Shown in pieces: positions 23,815 through 32,988 of a stretch of DNA of 53,722 nt. Origin of the DNA: WJJR01 sp964440935. Its GTDB lineage: Bacteria; Zixibacteria; MSB-5A5; WJJR01. The translations under genes and the position numbers were made by a program. The DNA lies in assembly GCA_964440935.1 (NCBI GenBank), contig CAYTTY010000026.1, forward strand, positions 1 to 53,722. The letters run 5' to 3'. Below the pieces are notes generated by a model. It was given only the letters and a program-made list of their open reading frames with translations. It was not told the DNA's origin and made no database searches. Numbering within the stretch: the first letter of the stretch is position 1; each line of letters starts with the position of its first letter.

Positions 23815-26460
23815 TTACTGCGCATCCAATTCCCCAACCGTCGCCAGAATGTAGTGTTCGGTATCGAAGTATTGCCGTGCCACCCGCTGCACATCGGAGG
23901 GACGCACCGCGCGGATGCCGTCAATCATGTAGTCCAGATAATCATATCCGAGCCCGAGGAACTCGTGCACGCACATGTAGTACGCCTGATTCGTGCGGGC
24001 AAGCTGACGCGTGAGCATTGAACCCCAAATCGAGTTTTGCGCGATTTCGAGTTCGTCATCCGTCGGCAACGACTCCTGCATACCGGCGATGTGCTCGATA
24101 ATGCCGGTTCGGGCTTCGGCGTAGTTCGCCTTGCCGGTCCCCATAACGCCCATGTACCACCCAAAATCGCGGTCGAAGTCGACTCCGGCACCAACCGAGT
24201 AGGCCAGGCCGCGCTTCTCACGCAGGTCATCGCGCAACCGGGTGGAGAGAATATCACCGGCAACAATCAGGGCCGGGGCATCCGGATCGGTCGCGCCCGG
24301 CAGCGGTCCGCCAATGTAGATGTACACTTGCTCTTTCTCCATCGGTTCGTGGGCGGTCACCACCCCCGTCGGATCGACCGGTCCGGAGATCTTCACTTTG
24401 GGTGGTGTTCCCGGTGCAATCTGGCCAAAACTGCTTTCCAAAAGTTCAAAGGCATCTTCAACGCCGAGATTGGTCGCACAGGAGACAATCGTGTTCTTCG
24501 GAGCGTACAGTGTGTTCAGGTGAGAACGGAGATTTTCTGATGTGAAGCTCATCACACTGGCATGTGTACCCAACACGGGACGCGCATACGCACCGTCTTT
24601 GAACAGCGATTCATAATACAATTGCCGGCAGACATCGCGCGTCGAACCACTCTTCATGCCCAGGATCCCCAGCACCTGCTTCTGGACTTTGGCCACCTCA
24701 TCAGGCGGAAAGACCGAATTCCCGATCATGTCAGCCAACAGCTCAACGCCCTTCGGTGCGAATTCATCGATGGTGGCAAACTTGGTGAAGGTGTACTGTG
24801 GAGTCGTGTAGCGGTCATCGTACGGGATATACGGGTTGTCGTTCGTGGTCAATTCGGCACCAATAGCGGTCAACTCGCGGCTGATCTGATCGGCCGTCCG
24901 CGTTGCGGTGCCGCTCACCAGCATGCGGTTCACGAAATCGGAAATCCCCACCAACTCCGGCGGTTCGCAGGCCGAGCGGTGTTTGCCCAACACGTTGATG
25001 GCGAAGACGCGTGAATCGGGATTGCTTTTCACAATCGCGGTCATTCCGTTGGCGAGCTGGCGCTTTCCGTATGTTGTCTTGGGCAAACCTTCGGCGGCGG
25101 CCGTCTCCTCCGCACTTGCCTCTTCAGTCGGTGTGACGATGGTTGCCACATAATCATCGCCGGTCAGGTGCTGCGCTGCCGCCTGCTGGATGTCGATGAG
25201 CGATACCTGAGCCAGACGATTCGGCATTTCGTCGAGGAATTCGAAACCGGCCGTGACCATCATCGGCGCACGCATGATCGCGTAGTAATGCAGCTTCTCG
25301 CGCAGGAACAATTCTTCGACACGCATCCGTGTGACGATGGCGTTCAGATCTTCCCGGGGGACGTTGAGATTGCGCAGATTGGCCAGCAGGGTCTCCAGTT
25401 CGCTGACAATCGCACCGGCGTTGGCGGGATCGTCGGTGGTGATACTGACGTTCAACGCCGCGAACTCATCCTGCGTCTCGAGGTAAACACCGGCTTGGGT
25501 CGCCAGCGGTGAGGAACCGTCGACCAGACGTTCATAGAGCGGGGACATCGCCCGTTCATTGAGCACTTCGACCAACAACGTCATCGGCAGGTACGACGGA
25601 TCGGTGTGATTGGGTACACGCACGTGCATGTTGACGTAGGTGTCCCCGATATCGGCCGTCGTGCGTTTCACCGTCTTGCCCACCACCGGCGGTACGGTAA
25701 TCTCCGGGCGTTGCGGCAACGGCTTGGCCGGGTGCTGACCGAAGGTTGTTTCCAGCAGATCACGCATGTCGGGCGTTTCAAAATCACCGATCACCAGTGC
25801 GATCATGTTATTCGGCTGGTAGTACGTTCGGTAATAATCGATGATCTCCTCACGCGAGATGGTCGAGATCAGGTTTTCGTATCCGAGGACCGGCCGCTCA
25901 TACGGACTGCCCCGATACGCCCACTGTTCGAAAAATTTCTGCGCCACGTACTCGGGGTTGTCGTTGTCCTTGTGGATTTCTTCAATGACGATCTTCCGCT
26001 CTTTGGGGAACTGCTCCTTCGGAAAAATCGAGTTGAACAGCATGTCCTGCTGGATGTCGAGTGCTTCGGTGATGTACTCCGCCGGCACCAGGGACATGTA
26101 GGCGGTCAGTTCCTTGCGCGTAAACGCGTTAATGTACCCGCCGAGATTCTCGATCCGGTCGGAAATCTCATCTTGCGTTCGGGTGGCTGTCCCATTGAAC
26201 AGCAGGTGTTCGAGAAAGTGAGTGGCGCCGTTGTTGTAGACGCTTTCGTACTTGGCGCCCGATTTGACGAATACGACTGAGGCGATCATCGGGCTCGCAT
26301 GGTTTTCCTGTAAAATGACCTCCATGCCATTGGACATGCGATAAGTGGTGGCGGGCGATGCCGCGGGAGTAACGGTCGCCGGTGCCGTTTGAGCGACAGC
26401 CACCGACCACAGGCAGATCACACCAATCACAACATTCGCAAACACTCGAATCGATTTCAT
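23815..26460 (-). CDS. Tandem M16-family zinc peptidase, exported
   Basis: 881 residues with a signal peptide (MKSIRVFANVVIGVICLWSV, AVAQ) and two M16 repeats in one chain. The first has the inverted zinc motif HFLEH (H81, E84, H85) and is catalytic. The corresponding place in the second (SDFVNRMLVSGTATRTADQI) has lost it, so that half is structural, as in processing-peptidase and pitrilysin-like enzymes. It is likely periplasmic and degrades or processes peptides. ATG at 26460 follows AGGAGGAGAT. It is first in the minus-strand run that continues with SDR and SelW-like genes. Confidence 0.92.
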   Translation of the reverse strand: MKSIRVFANVVIGVICLWSVAVAQTAPATVTPAASPATTYRMSNGMEVILQENHASPMIASVVFVKSGAKYESVYNNGATHFLEHLLFNGTATRTQDEISDRIENLGGYINAFTRKELTAYMSLVPAEYITEALDIQQDMLFNSIFPKEQFPKERKIVIEEIHKDNDNPEYVAQKFFEQWAYRGSPYERPVLGYENLISTISREEIIDYYRTYYQPNNMIALVIGDFETPDMRDLLETTFGQHPAKPLPQRPEITVPPVVGKTVKRTTADIGDTYVNMHVRVPNHTDPSYLPMTLLVEVLNERAMSPLYERLVDGSSPLATQAGVYLETQDEFAALNVSITTDDPANAGAIVSELETLLANLRNLNVPREDLNAIVTRMRVEELFLREKLHYYAIMRAPMMVTAGFEFLDEMPNRLAQVSLIDIQQAAAQHLTGDDYVATIVTPTEEASAEETAAAEGLPKTTYGKRQLANGMTAIVKSNPDSRVFAINVLGKHRSACEPPELVGISDFVNRMLVSGTATRTADQISRELTAIGAELTTNDNPYIPYDDRYTTPQYTFTKFATIDEFAPKGVELLADMIGNSVFPPDEVAKVQKQVLGILGMKSGSTRDVCRQLYYESLFKDGAYARPVLGTHASVMSFTSENLRSHLNTLYAPKNTIVSCATNLGVEDAFELLESSFGQIAPGTPPKVKISGPVDPTGVVTAHEPMEKEQVYIYIGGPLPGATDPDAPALIVAGDILSTRLRDDLREKRGLAYSVGAGVDFDRDFGWYMGVMGTGKANYAEARTGIIEHIAGMQESLPTDDELEIAQNSIWGSMLTRQLARTNQAYYMCVHEFLGLGYDYLDYMIDGIRAVRPSDVQRVARQYFDTEHYILATVGELDAQ

Positions 26461-26801
26461 ATCTCCTCCTGAACCAATCAACACGATCCGTGCAATTAAC
26501 CGATCCCTACGCTATTCCGCAACCGGTTCGGCGGATTATGGCGATTGTCGGAATTCCGTTCCCATTCTCAAGAACGTAGCATGGCCACCTCCGCCATGAC
26601 GCACGGACGAGACGCCCGTGCTACGTTGGCCGCGAGCGAACGGCACAGCGCCATTGGTTTACACTTTGATGAATTACTCAACTGTCCCCATTCTGACATA
26701 AAGTGTGAGTCCAACCAGCCATCGGCGCGGTTATCTTTGACATGCCGAAGGGGATGCTGTTCGTTTTTCATGAATTATTGAACAAAGACACGGAGGACTC
26801 T
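26461..26801. other. Divergent intergenic region with family A left end (copy 8)
   Basis: The region lies between the minus-strand M16 gene and the plus-strand cytochrome gene. TA at 26537-26538 is followed by TGGCGATTGTCGGAATTCCG, a family A left end; no right end is recognisable. Just after it, AACGTAGCA ... TGCTACGTT (26573-26626) forms an imperfect inverted repeat. The rest should hold two promoters, but I could not pick convincing boxes. Confidence 0.5.
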
Positions 26802-28211
26802 ATGAGCAGTACAATCGACACAGCCGGAGGTATAATGCGTCGGACTGTTACGTTATTTGTTGCGTGCGCCGCTTGCCTCGCTTTAGGTCTGACCGCCAGT
26901 GTCGCACCATCGACCGCGCAGGATGTGAAAGCGGGCGCTGAAGCAGAAGGTACGCGATCGTACGACGACTACGAAACGCCGGAATTTTGCGGCAGCTCGT
27001 GCCATACGAGTTTCTATCGCCAGTGGGAACAGGCGATGATGTCGCAAGCCTATACGCATCATTGGGATGAGATCGAGTATTTCAAGCTGGCGGTTCCCCA
27101 TGCCGAGAGAGACGAGAAAGTCGCCGAGGTCAAAGCCGGCTGCAACGGGTGTCATGCGCCAATTGCGTTTCTGGCCGGGGATGTACCGCCACCCCACCCC
27201 GAAGAAGGCAGCCGGGCCAACGAGTCGGTGTCTTGCGACCTGTGCCACACCATCACGGGCTTTAAGGGCGATACACCGTTTAATTTCAACTACATCTCCT
27301 CCCCCGGTAATGTGAAGTATGGTCCTCGTGGCACCGGCGAATCACCCGAGCATGAGGTCGCAAAATCGGATTTTCTCGGCACCACGGAGTTCTGTGGAAC
27401 CTGCCACAACGAAAAGAGTCCCTACGATGTCTGGGTGAAGTCGACCCAGCTCGAGTGGAAGGACGGCCCCTATGCCGCCGAGGATGTGCGGTGCCAGGAC
27501 TGTCATATGACTACGGCGCCGAGTCTCACCGCCGACATGGGCGAAGAGTATCCCGATGCCTGGCAGCATTTGTTTCATGGCGCCCACGATCCCGGCAAGA
27601 TTCGCGGGACGGTCGAACTGCGCATTCATCCGGATATTCGTGACGTCGTCCCGGGTGAACCAGTACGCTTTACGCTCGCCCTGTTTAATCAAAAGACCGG
27701 TCACAAATTCCCCACCGGCTCGGTCGAAGACCGCATCGTCTGGCTGCATGTCGAAGCGACCGATGCCGGCGGCAACAGCTACCATCTGCCGGTCGACAAG
27801 AAGGGATTCGAGGGCGAGGAGTACACCATCGGCGCCGATGTACTCGCCTACCAGGATATGGGCATCGCGCTGGATGATCCGGATTTCGCGGGAGTGCAAC
27901 GCGATGGCATTCCGGTCGGTGACCGCATCTTCCGCATGCCGTACTTCGATCCGCAAGGTCGGATGACCATTCAGCAATGGAACACGGCATCGCTTGGGGT
28001 CGATTACCGCTTCGCTCCCCGCGAAACGAAGATGGAGACATTCACCTTCCAGGTTCCGGTCGATGCCACTCCGGGCGAGATGACAGTGACGGCCACTTTG
28101 AATTACCAGAAGCTGGTCCGTCCGGTCGCCGAATTCCTGGACGTTCCCGAAGAAGAAGCAGAAGTGATAATTGTGAACACTCACAAGACGCAGGTCACGG
28201 TCCTGCCATAG
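26802..28211 (+). CDS. Periplasmic multiheme cytochrome c (five haem motifs)
   Basis: 469 residues, exported (MRRTVTLFVACAACLALGL..., STAQ). Five haem attachment sites lie in the N-terminal half: CGSSCH (a CX3CH site), CNGCH, CDLCH, CGTCH and CQDCH, resembling a cytochrome c554-type domain. The C-terminal half (from about 260) is a beta-rich domain without haems (ELRIHPDIRDVVPGEPVRFT...). ATG 26802 has GGAGG six bases upstream; ATG 26835, also after GGAGG, would give a shorter signal peptide. The heme-porin gene follows 12 bases later, so the pair probably moves electrons across the periplasm to the outer membrane. The terminal acceptor is unknown. Confidence 0.87.
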   Translation: MSSTIDTAGGIMRRTVTLFVACAACLALGLTASVAPSTAQDVKAGAEAEGTRSYDDYETPEFCGSSCHTSFYRQWEQAMMSQAYTHHWDEIEYFKLAVPHAERDEKVAEVKAGCNGCHAPIAFLAGDVPPPHPEEGSRANESVSCDLCHTITGFKGDTPFNFNYISSPGNVKYGPRGTGESPEHEVAKSDFLGTTEFCGTCHNEKSPYDVWVKSTQLEWKDGPYAAEDVRCQDCHMTTAPSLTADMGEEYPDAWQHLFHGAHDPGKIRGTVELRIHPDIRDVVPGEPVRFTLALFNQKTGHKFPTGSVEDRIVWLHVEATDAGGNSYHLPVDKKGFEGEEYTIGADVLAYQDMGIALDDPDFAGVQRDGIPVGDRIFRMPYFDPQGRMTIQQWNTASLGVDYRFAPRETKMETFTFQVPVDATPGEMTVTATLNYQKLVRPVAEFLDVPEEEAEVIIVNTHKTQVTVLP

Positions 28212-28223
28212 GAGGTGCAAACC

Positions 28224-29420
28224 ATGTTGCAACGCATACGTCATCCGATGTCGATTGGAATCATTATCATCGAACTGATCATGCTGGTCTCGGCGCTGAC
28301 ACAGGACGCCGACGCCATTCCCGCATTCGCACGAAAATACAACATGACATGCACCACCTGCCATGCGCCGATCCCGCGCCTGAAACCGTACGGCGATGAT
28401 TTCGCCGGCGACGGGTTCGTGCTGAAGGACAAGGATGCGCCGCGCTATTTCGTCGAGACCGGCGATCGCGATCTATCCCTCATTCGTAATCTGCCGATCG
28501 CCGTGCGCCTCGAAGGATGGATGCAATACAACTCGGCCACCGACCGTGACATCGACTTCACGTCGCCATACCTGTTAAAGCTCCTCTCCGGCGGTTCGCT
28601 CGGGAAAGACATCGCCTATTACTTCTATTTCTATATGGATGAGCGGGGTGAGGTCGCAGGGATTGAAGACGCTTTTCTTATGTTCAACGATGTACTTGGA
28701 TCGGAGCTGGATGTGTACATCGGCCAATTCCAAGTCTCCGATCCGCTTTTCAAGCGCGAGTTGCGCCTGACCTTCGAGGACTACGAGGTCTACCGCACCA
28801 ATGTCGGCCATGCAAACGCCGATCTGACGTATGATCGTGGTCTGATGCTCACCTACGGATTCCCCGAGACCGGAACCGACGTGATCGTCGAGGTGACCAA
28901 CGGCAATGGGCTGGTCGAATCCGACGATTTCCTCGTCTATGACGATGACCAATACAAGGCGTTCGTCGGACGCATCTCGCAGGACGTGGGTGAATATCTC
29001 CGTGTCGGCGGGTTCGGTTACTATTCGAAAGAAGGCGACGTTCAGACGAGCAAGATTTGGTATGCCGGACCCGATATATCATTGGCGGCGGGACCGTTTG
29101 AATTGAATGTGCAATACCTCGAACGGCGCGACTCCGACCCGTTCTTCGTCGGCCACTCCGGTGCGGACTACAAGACACGCGGCGGATTTGCCGAAGCGAT
29201 CGTGTTCCCGGAAGCGTCGGGCAGCAAATGGTATGGCGTGGCCCTTTACAATTTCGTCGAAACGGATGAGCCGACGGGTGCGATGATCTCCCGTTACAAC
29301 ACCGTTGCCGGACACATCGGCTACCTGTTCCGGACCAACCTGCGAATGGCGGCGGAATTTCGGTACGATATCGAACACGAGGAAAGCCGTATTGGGCTGG
29401 GATTCATATCGGCGTATTAG
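28224..29420 (+). CDS. Monohaem cytochrome fused to outer-membrane porin
   Basis: 398 residues. After a signal segment (SIGIIIIELIMLVSALTQ, DADA) comes a single haem site, MTCTTCHAPIPRLKPYG, then about 330 residues of alternating amphipathic strands with aromatic turns, ending FISAY, as in a 14-16-strand barrel. An N-terminal CxxCH joined to a porin suggests an electron conduit or a haem plug at the outer membrane. ATG 28224 follows AGGAGGTG. It is paired with the pentahaem gene upstream and followed by a strong terminator, so the two form a closed operon. Confidence 0.83.
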   Translation: MLQRIRHPMSIGIIIIELIMLVSALTQDADAIPAFARKYNMTCTTCHAPIPRLKPYGDDFAGDGFVLKDKDAPRYFVETGDRDLSLIRNLPIAVRLEGWMQYNSATDRDIDFTSPYLLKLLSGGSLGKDIAYYFYFYMDERGEVAGIEDAFLMFNDVLGSELDVYIGQFQVSDPLFKRELRLTFEDYEVYRTNVGHANADLTYDRGLMLTYGFPETGTDVIVEVTNGNGLVESDDFLVYDDDQYKAFVGRISQDVGEYLRVGGFGYYSKEGDVQTSKIWYAGPDISLAAGPFELNVQYLERRDSDPFFVGHSGADYKTRGGFAEAIVFPEASGSKWYGVALYNFVETDEPTGAMISRYNTVAGHIGYLFRTNLRMAAEFRYDIEHEESRIGLGFISAY

Positions 29421-29443
29421 AGAGCTTGGATCGAAGTCACCTT

Positions 29444-29478
29444 GCGCCCGCCGAGCAGACCGGCGGGCGCTTTCTTTT
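29444..29478 (+). terminator. Intrinsic terminator of the cytochrome-porin operon
   Basis: GCGCCCGCCG (29444-29453), loop AGCAGAC, CGGCGGGCGC (29461-29470), then TTTCTTTT. A perfect 10-bp GC stem with a T-run, 23 bases after the heme-porin stop. Confidence 0.9.
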
Positions 29479-29604
29479 GAAGTGGTGCGCTCGGGCTTTT
29501 CGGCCCTGATCGGAGATATCCCCGTCCGAACCGAACGTTTGACTTTCGTTTGACGATATAGGAGAGTACTGGTCTCGTGGCGAGATGAGACCTATGGGGG
29601 CAGT

Positions 29605-32214
29605 ATGTCCCGCATTTTGTCCCCAGATGTGTATATTCGAAGTGGGAGAAGTCCAACTGCGATGAGTTCAGAAGGACGCCAAATCGGACGATTTGAGCTG
29701 GTCGGCGAATTAGGCCGAGGCGCGATGGGGGTGGTTTATCGTGGCCGGGACCCGCATCTTGGCCGTGAGGTGGCGATCAAGGTGCTCGCTCCCGAGCTGG
29801 CCTCTGACGAGGAAATGGTGACGCGCTTTACTGATGAAGCCCGCCATGCCTCGCAGTTGATTCATCAGAACATCGCCACCGTTTTTGAGGCAGGGCCCTC
29901 GCAAGAGGGCTGGTATGTCGCCTTCGAACTTGTTGAAGGAATAACACTTAAGGCCATTTTGGCCAAAGAGGGTGCGCTCAGCCTCGAACTGGCAACCAAA
30001 TACATCCTCCAGACTGCTGATGGCTTGGCGGCGGCCCATCGTGGTCAGGTTGTCCACCGCGACCTTAAACCCGAAAACCTGATAGTCACCCCTGAGGGGA
30101 TCATCAAGATCACCGACTTTGGCCTCGCCAAGCGCATGGGTGATCCGGGAAAGACGCGGGCCGGCACCATCCTTGGCACCGCCTTCTACATGGCGCCCGA
30201 GCAAGCCAAAGGGATGCCGGTCGACTACCGCGCCGACTGGTTCTCGCTCGGGGTCATGGCGTATGAGATGATCACCGGCAAGCGGCCATTCGACGGTTAC
30301 CATGAGATGGCCATACTCTATGCCGTCGTCAATGAGGATCCCGAGCCAGTGGCCGGCCTGCGAGCCGATGTCCCGCCGGAACTCGACGACGCCATCAACC
30401 GGTTAATGGCCAAAAACGCCGATAGCCGCCTCTGTGATGCGTCCGAATTGCGAAACCTGATCGGTTTCGGCGGAAGTTCGACAGTCGAGACTGCCCGTTC
30501 CGGCGTTAGCCGGCCAGCCGCGACGCCGAGTATCAACCTGCCGCCGGACGCGTCGGCGACACCAGCCGCTCCCGCGACAGTCGATGTCGATGCCCCGCCG
30601 ATCCTGGTCGTCCTGCCTCTTGAAAACAAAAGTCCCGATCCGGAGTACGCGTATTTGGCAGAGGGATTTGCCGAGGACATCGGCGCCACGCTCGCGCAGT
30701 GTGAGCGGTTCATGGTGCTTGAGCATGATCGGGTAATCAACAGCAAACCGGAGTCGGGATCGGCCGATGAGTGGGCGGCGGCACTCGGTGCACGGTATGT
30801 CCTGTCCGGGAGCCTGTTCCGTGCCGGCGACCGTCTGAAACTCCGTCTTAATCTCCGCGACCGGAGCACGGGGAAGCTCGATTGGACACAAGCGTTCGCC
30901 GGCAACAAAGATGACATCTTTGAATTTCAAGAAGACGTCGCGCAACAAGTACTGGAATCACTCACCGGCGAAGCGCCGACCAAATCGATGGTCGCGCGTC
31001 CGAGCGCAACATCGAATGCGGAAGCGTATGATCTGTACCTAAAGGGCCGTGATTACTACCGTCGTGAAGGACGCGAAAATCTCGAATTTGCAATGTCGAT
31101 GTTCGATAAGGCGCTGGCCGTCGATCCGCAGTACGCCGCTGCGCATGCCGCATTAGCCGATGCGTACGCGCAGATGTACTTGATGTATTACGATCGCGAC
31201 ACCAAGTGGCTGAAAAAGGCTGAAACGTCGGCCAAGACCGCACTGATGATCGACTCCAATCTGCCCGAAGCACATCGTGCGCTGGGGCGCGTGATGATGG
31301 AATACGGACAGAACGAAGACGCCATCAAGGAGTTCGAAGTCGCGATTAAAAAGAATCCCGAGTTTTACGAAGCGTACCGGACGCTCGCGTGGATTTACCA
31401 GGGGATGCGGCAATACAACGATTCCATTTCCTGGGGCGAGAAATCCCTGCGCATCAAGCCGATGGATCGCGAAACGTATCTACTGCTCGGACTCAATTAC
31501 CTTGATTTGCGTGACTGGGATAAGGCACGGCATCACTTTGAACGCGCCATCGAACTCTCCCCCGATTACGGACGCGCGTACCTGCATCTGGGGAACGTGC
31601 ATCAAAAGACCGGCGACTTGGAAGGTGCGATTAAGCTGTATAAAACTTCACAAAAATTCCTCGATGATATCAACGCGTATTTGGATCTGGGGTGGGCACA
31701 ACTGCTCAATCGGGAATTGGCCGACGCCAGGGAATCGTACAACAAGCTGATCACCGAAGGCGCGCTGGAGTTCATGGCGTTTTATTTCCTCGGCGTGATT
31801 GATGAACTCGAAGGGAATTCGGACAAGGCTTCGGCGCGGTTTGAGACAGTGATGTCGATTTGCCAGCGTCAACTCGCCAGCGATCCGGACAATCCATACT
31901 GCCTGATGACGTTAGCGCAGTCACAAGCGCGTATGGGGCAGAAGGATCAGGCTATCACCTCCGGTTCCAGGGCCGGTAAGATGGAAGAGGGGAATGGCGC
32001 CATCACATTGGAGTTGGCTCGGGTCCTGGCGTTGCTGGAAGACAGCGACGGCGCGGTTCACACAATTGAGCAGGCACTGAGACAACCCATGGGGCCGTCG
32101 ATTTTCGAGGTCAAGAACGATCCCCACTTCGACGAACTCGATTTATCCCACTTTCCCGGCGGAAGCCGGATTAGACCTTCATCAGGCACAGAACCTACAA
32201 TTTCAGACAATTGA
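29605..32214 (+). CDS. Ser/Thr protein kinase with TolB-like domain and TPR repeats
   Basis: 869 residues. Kinase domain (about 29-290): G-loop GELGRGAMGVVYRG, K59 in AIKVL, catalytic HRDLKPEN (D153), DFG (D171) and the APE motif in YMAPEQAKG. A Pro/Ala linker (about 300-330) follows, then a FlgO/TolB-N-like region (PPILVVLPLENKSPDPEY..., RYVLSGSLFRAGDRLKL) and at least eight TPR units from about 470 to 830. No transmembrane segment is obvious, so it is probably cytoplasmic signalling. ATG 29605 has GGGGG close before it; ATG 29662, just ahead of the kinase domain, is an alternative. Substrates are unknown. Confidence 0.92.
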   Translation: MSRILSPDVYIRSGRSPTAMSSEGRQIGRFELVGELGRGAMGVVYRGRDPHLGREVAIKVLAPELASDEEMVTRFTDEARHASQLIHQNIATVFEAGPSQEGWYVAFELVEGITLKAILAKEGALSLELATKYILQTADGLAAAHRGQVVHRDLKPENLIVTPEGIIKITDFGLAKRMGDPGKTRAGTILGTAFYMAPEQAKGMPVDYRADWFSLGVMAYEMITGKRPFDGYHEMAILYAVVNEDPEPVAGLRADVPPELDDAINRLMAKNADSRLCDASELRNLIGFGGSSTVETARSGVSRPAATPSINLPPDASATPAAPATVDVDAPPILVVLPLENKSPDPEYAYLAEGFAEDIGATLAQCERFMVLEHDRVINSKPESGSADEWAAALGARYVLSGSLFRAGDRLKLRLNLRDRSTGKLDWTQAFAGNKDDIFEFQEDVAQQVLESLTGEAPTKSMVARPSATSNAEAYDLYLKGRDYYRREGRENLEFAMSMFDKALAVDPQYAAAHAALADAYAQMYLMYYDRDTKWLKKAETSAKTALMIDSNLPEAHRALGRVMMEYGQNEDAIKEFEVAIKKNPEFYEAYRTLAWIYQGMRQYNDSISWGEKSLRIKPMDRETYLLLGLNYLDLRDWDKARHHFERAIELSPDYGRAYLHLGNVHQKTGDLEGAIKLYKTSQKFLDDINAYLDLGWAQLLNRELADARESYNKLITEGALEFMAFYFLGVIDELEGNSDKASARFETVMSICQRQLASDPDNPYCLMTLAQSQARMGQKDQAITSGSRAGKMEEGNGAITLELARVLALLEDSDGAVHTIEQALRQPMGPSIFEVKNDPHFDELDLSHFPGGSRIRPSSGTEPTISDN

Positions 32215-32582
32215 ATCTGATTTGCTCCTAATTCCAACGCGTACGCGGCGTTTGCATTGTCGCGATTCGAAAAAAACTGGGGTTTTCACCCTTGACAGAT
32301 TTGTAATAGAGGGCATCTTGAAGGTGTCTGGGCGGAATACGAGGAAGCATGTCCGGGGTCGGCGACTGGCCTCAGCATTATGGCATACCTCTACTTAGCT
32401 GCACCGCATCACCTCTACGCCCAGCATCTCACAGCAACAAAACAAATGTCGACCCTGGACAACTTCTTCGTGCCGAAGAGGTGATGGTGCCACTATGACG
32501 TCTTGCAAAAGCAATTTTGGCCGTGATCAATATGTTCCAGCGGGCGTCGAAGAACCGCAACTGCGTCGTGCTGACGCGGCTT
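32215..32582. other. Non-coding stretch after kinase gene
   Basis: I see no convincing gene. TTGACA at about 32293-32298 looks like a -35 box, but no good -10 follows at the right distance. A short open frame from ATG 32494 runs into family A copy 9 and ends there; it could be a gene remnant cut by the element, but nothing identifies it. Confidence 0.3.
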
Positions 32583-32584
32583 TA

Positions 32585-32760
32585 GAGCGGTTGTCAGAAT
32601 TATTTTCCGTTTGGATTTCTAAACTCTGTCATCCCCGTCGGCCGTGGCGGACCGAGACAGTGTCGTAATTGCTTGTTTACGAAGACAATGGATTCCCGCT
32701 TTCGCGGGAATGACAGCGAAGGTTACCTTGGCAATCGGAAATCTATTCTGACAACCGCTT
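32585..32760. mobile_element. Family A element, copy 9
   Basis: Left end GAGCGGTTGTCAGAATTATT after TA (32583-32584); right end, reverse strand, AAGCGGTTGTCAGAATAGAT before TA (32761-32762). The interior contains the ATTCCCGCTTTCGCGGGAAT palindrome at 32692-32711. The right-hand TA is also the left TA of copy 10. Confidence 0.78.
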
Positions 32761-32762
32761 TA

Positions 32763-32943
32763 GAGCGATTGTCAAACGTCTTTTCCCATTGCATTGGGGT
32801 GCCACGGGCCATCAGGGGCGTACTGAGTACGCCCTGTCCCCGTAGCGGTTACGCGCAGGGGGCCGTATTCAATACGCCCCGAATGCACAGAGACAGCAAT
32901 GACACATCTTTTTTTACAACACACCCTGATGCCCGGGTGCTGC
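32763..32943. repeat. Family A element, copy 10, right end lost
   Basis: Left end GAGCGATTGTCAAACGTCTT. Inside are GTGCCACGGGCCATCAGGG / CCCTGATGCCCGGGTGC arms and the central GGGGCGTACTGAGTACGCCC ... CGTATTCAATACGCCCC hairpin seen in copies 2 and 6. No right terminal repeat is recognisable before the stop of the gene at 32989. Confidence 0.6.
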
Positions 32944-32988
32944 ACTATGTGGCCGCCAAGCGGCTTTAAACATCACCGCATCACGACC

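Noticed and set aside
32494..32669. Short frame MTSCKSNFGRDQYVPAGVEE... running into family A copy 9
   Set aside because: Possible gene fragment cut by the element, but it is too short, lacks a clear ribosome site and matches nothing I know.
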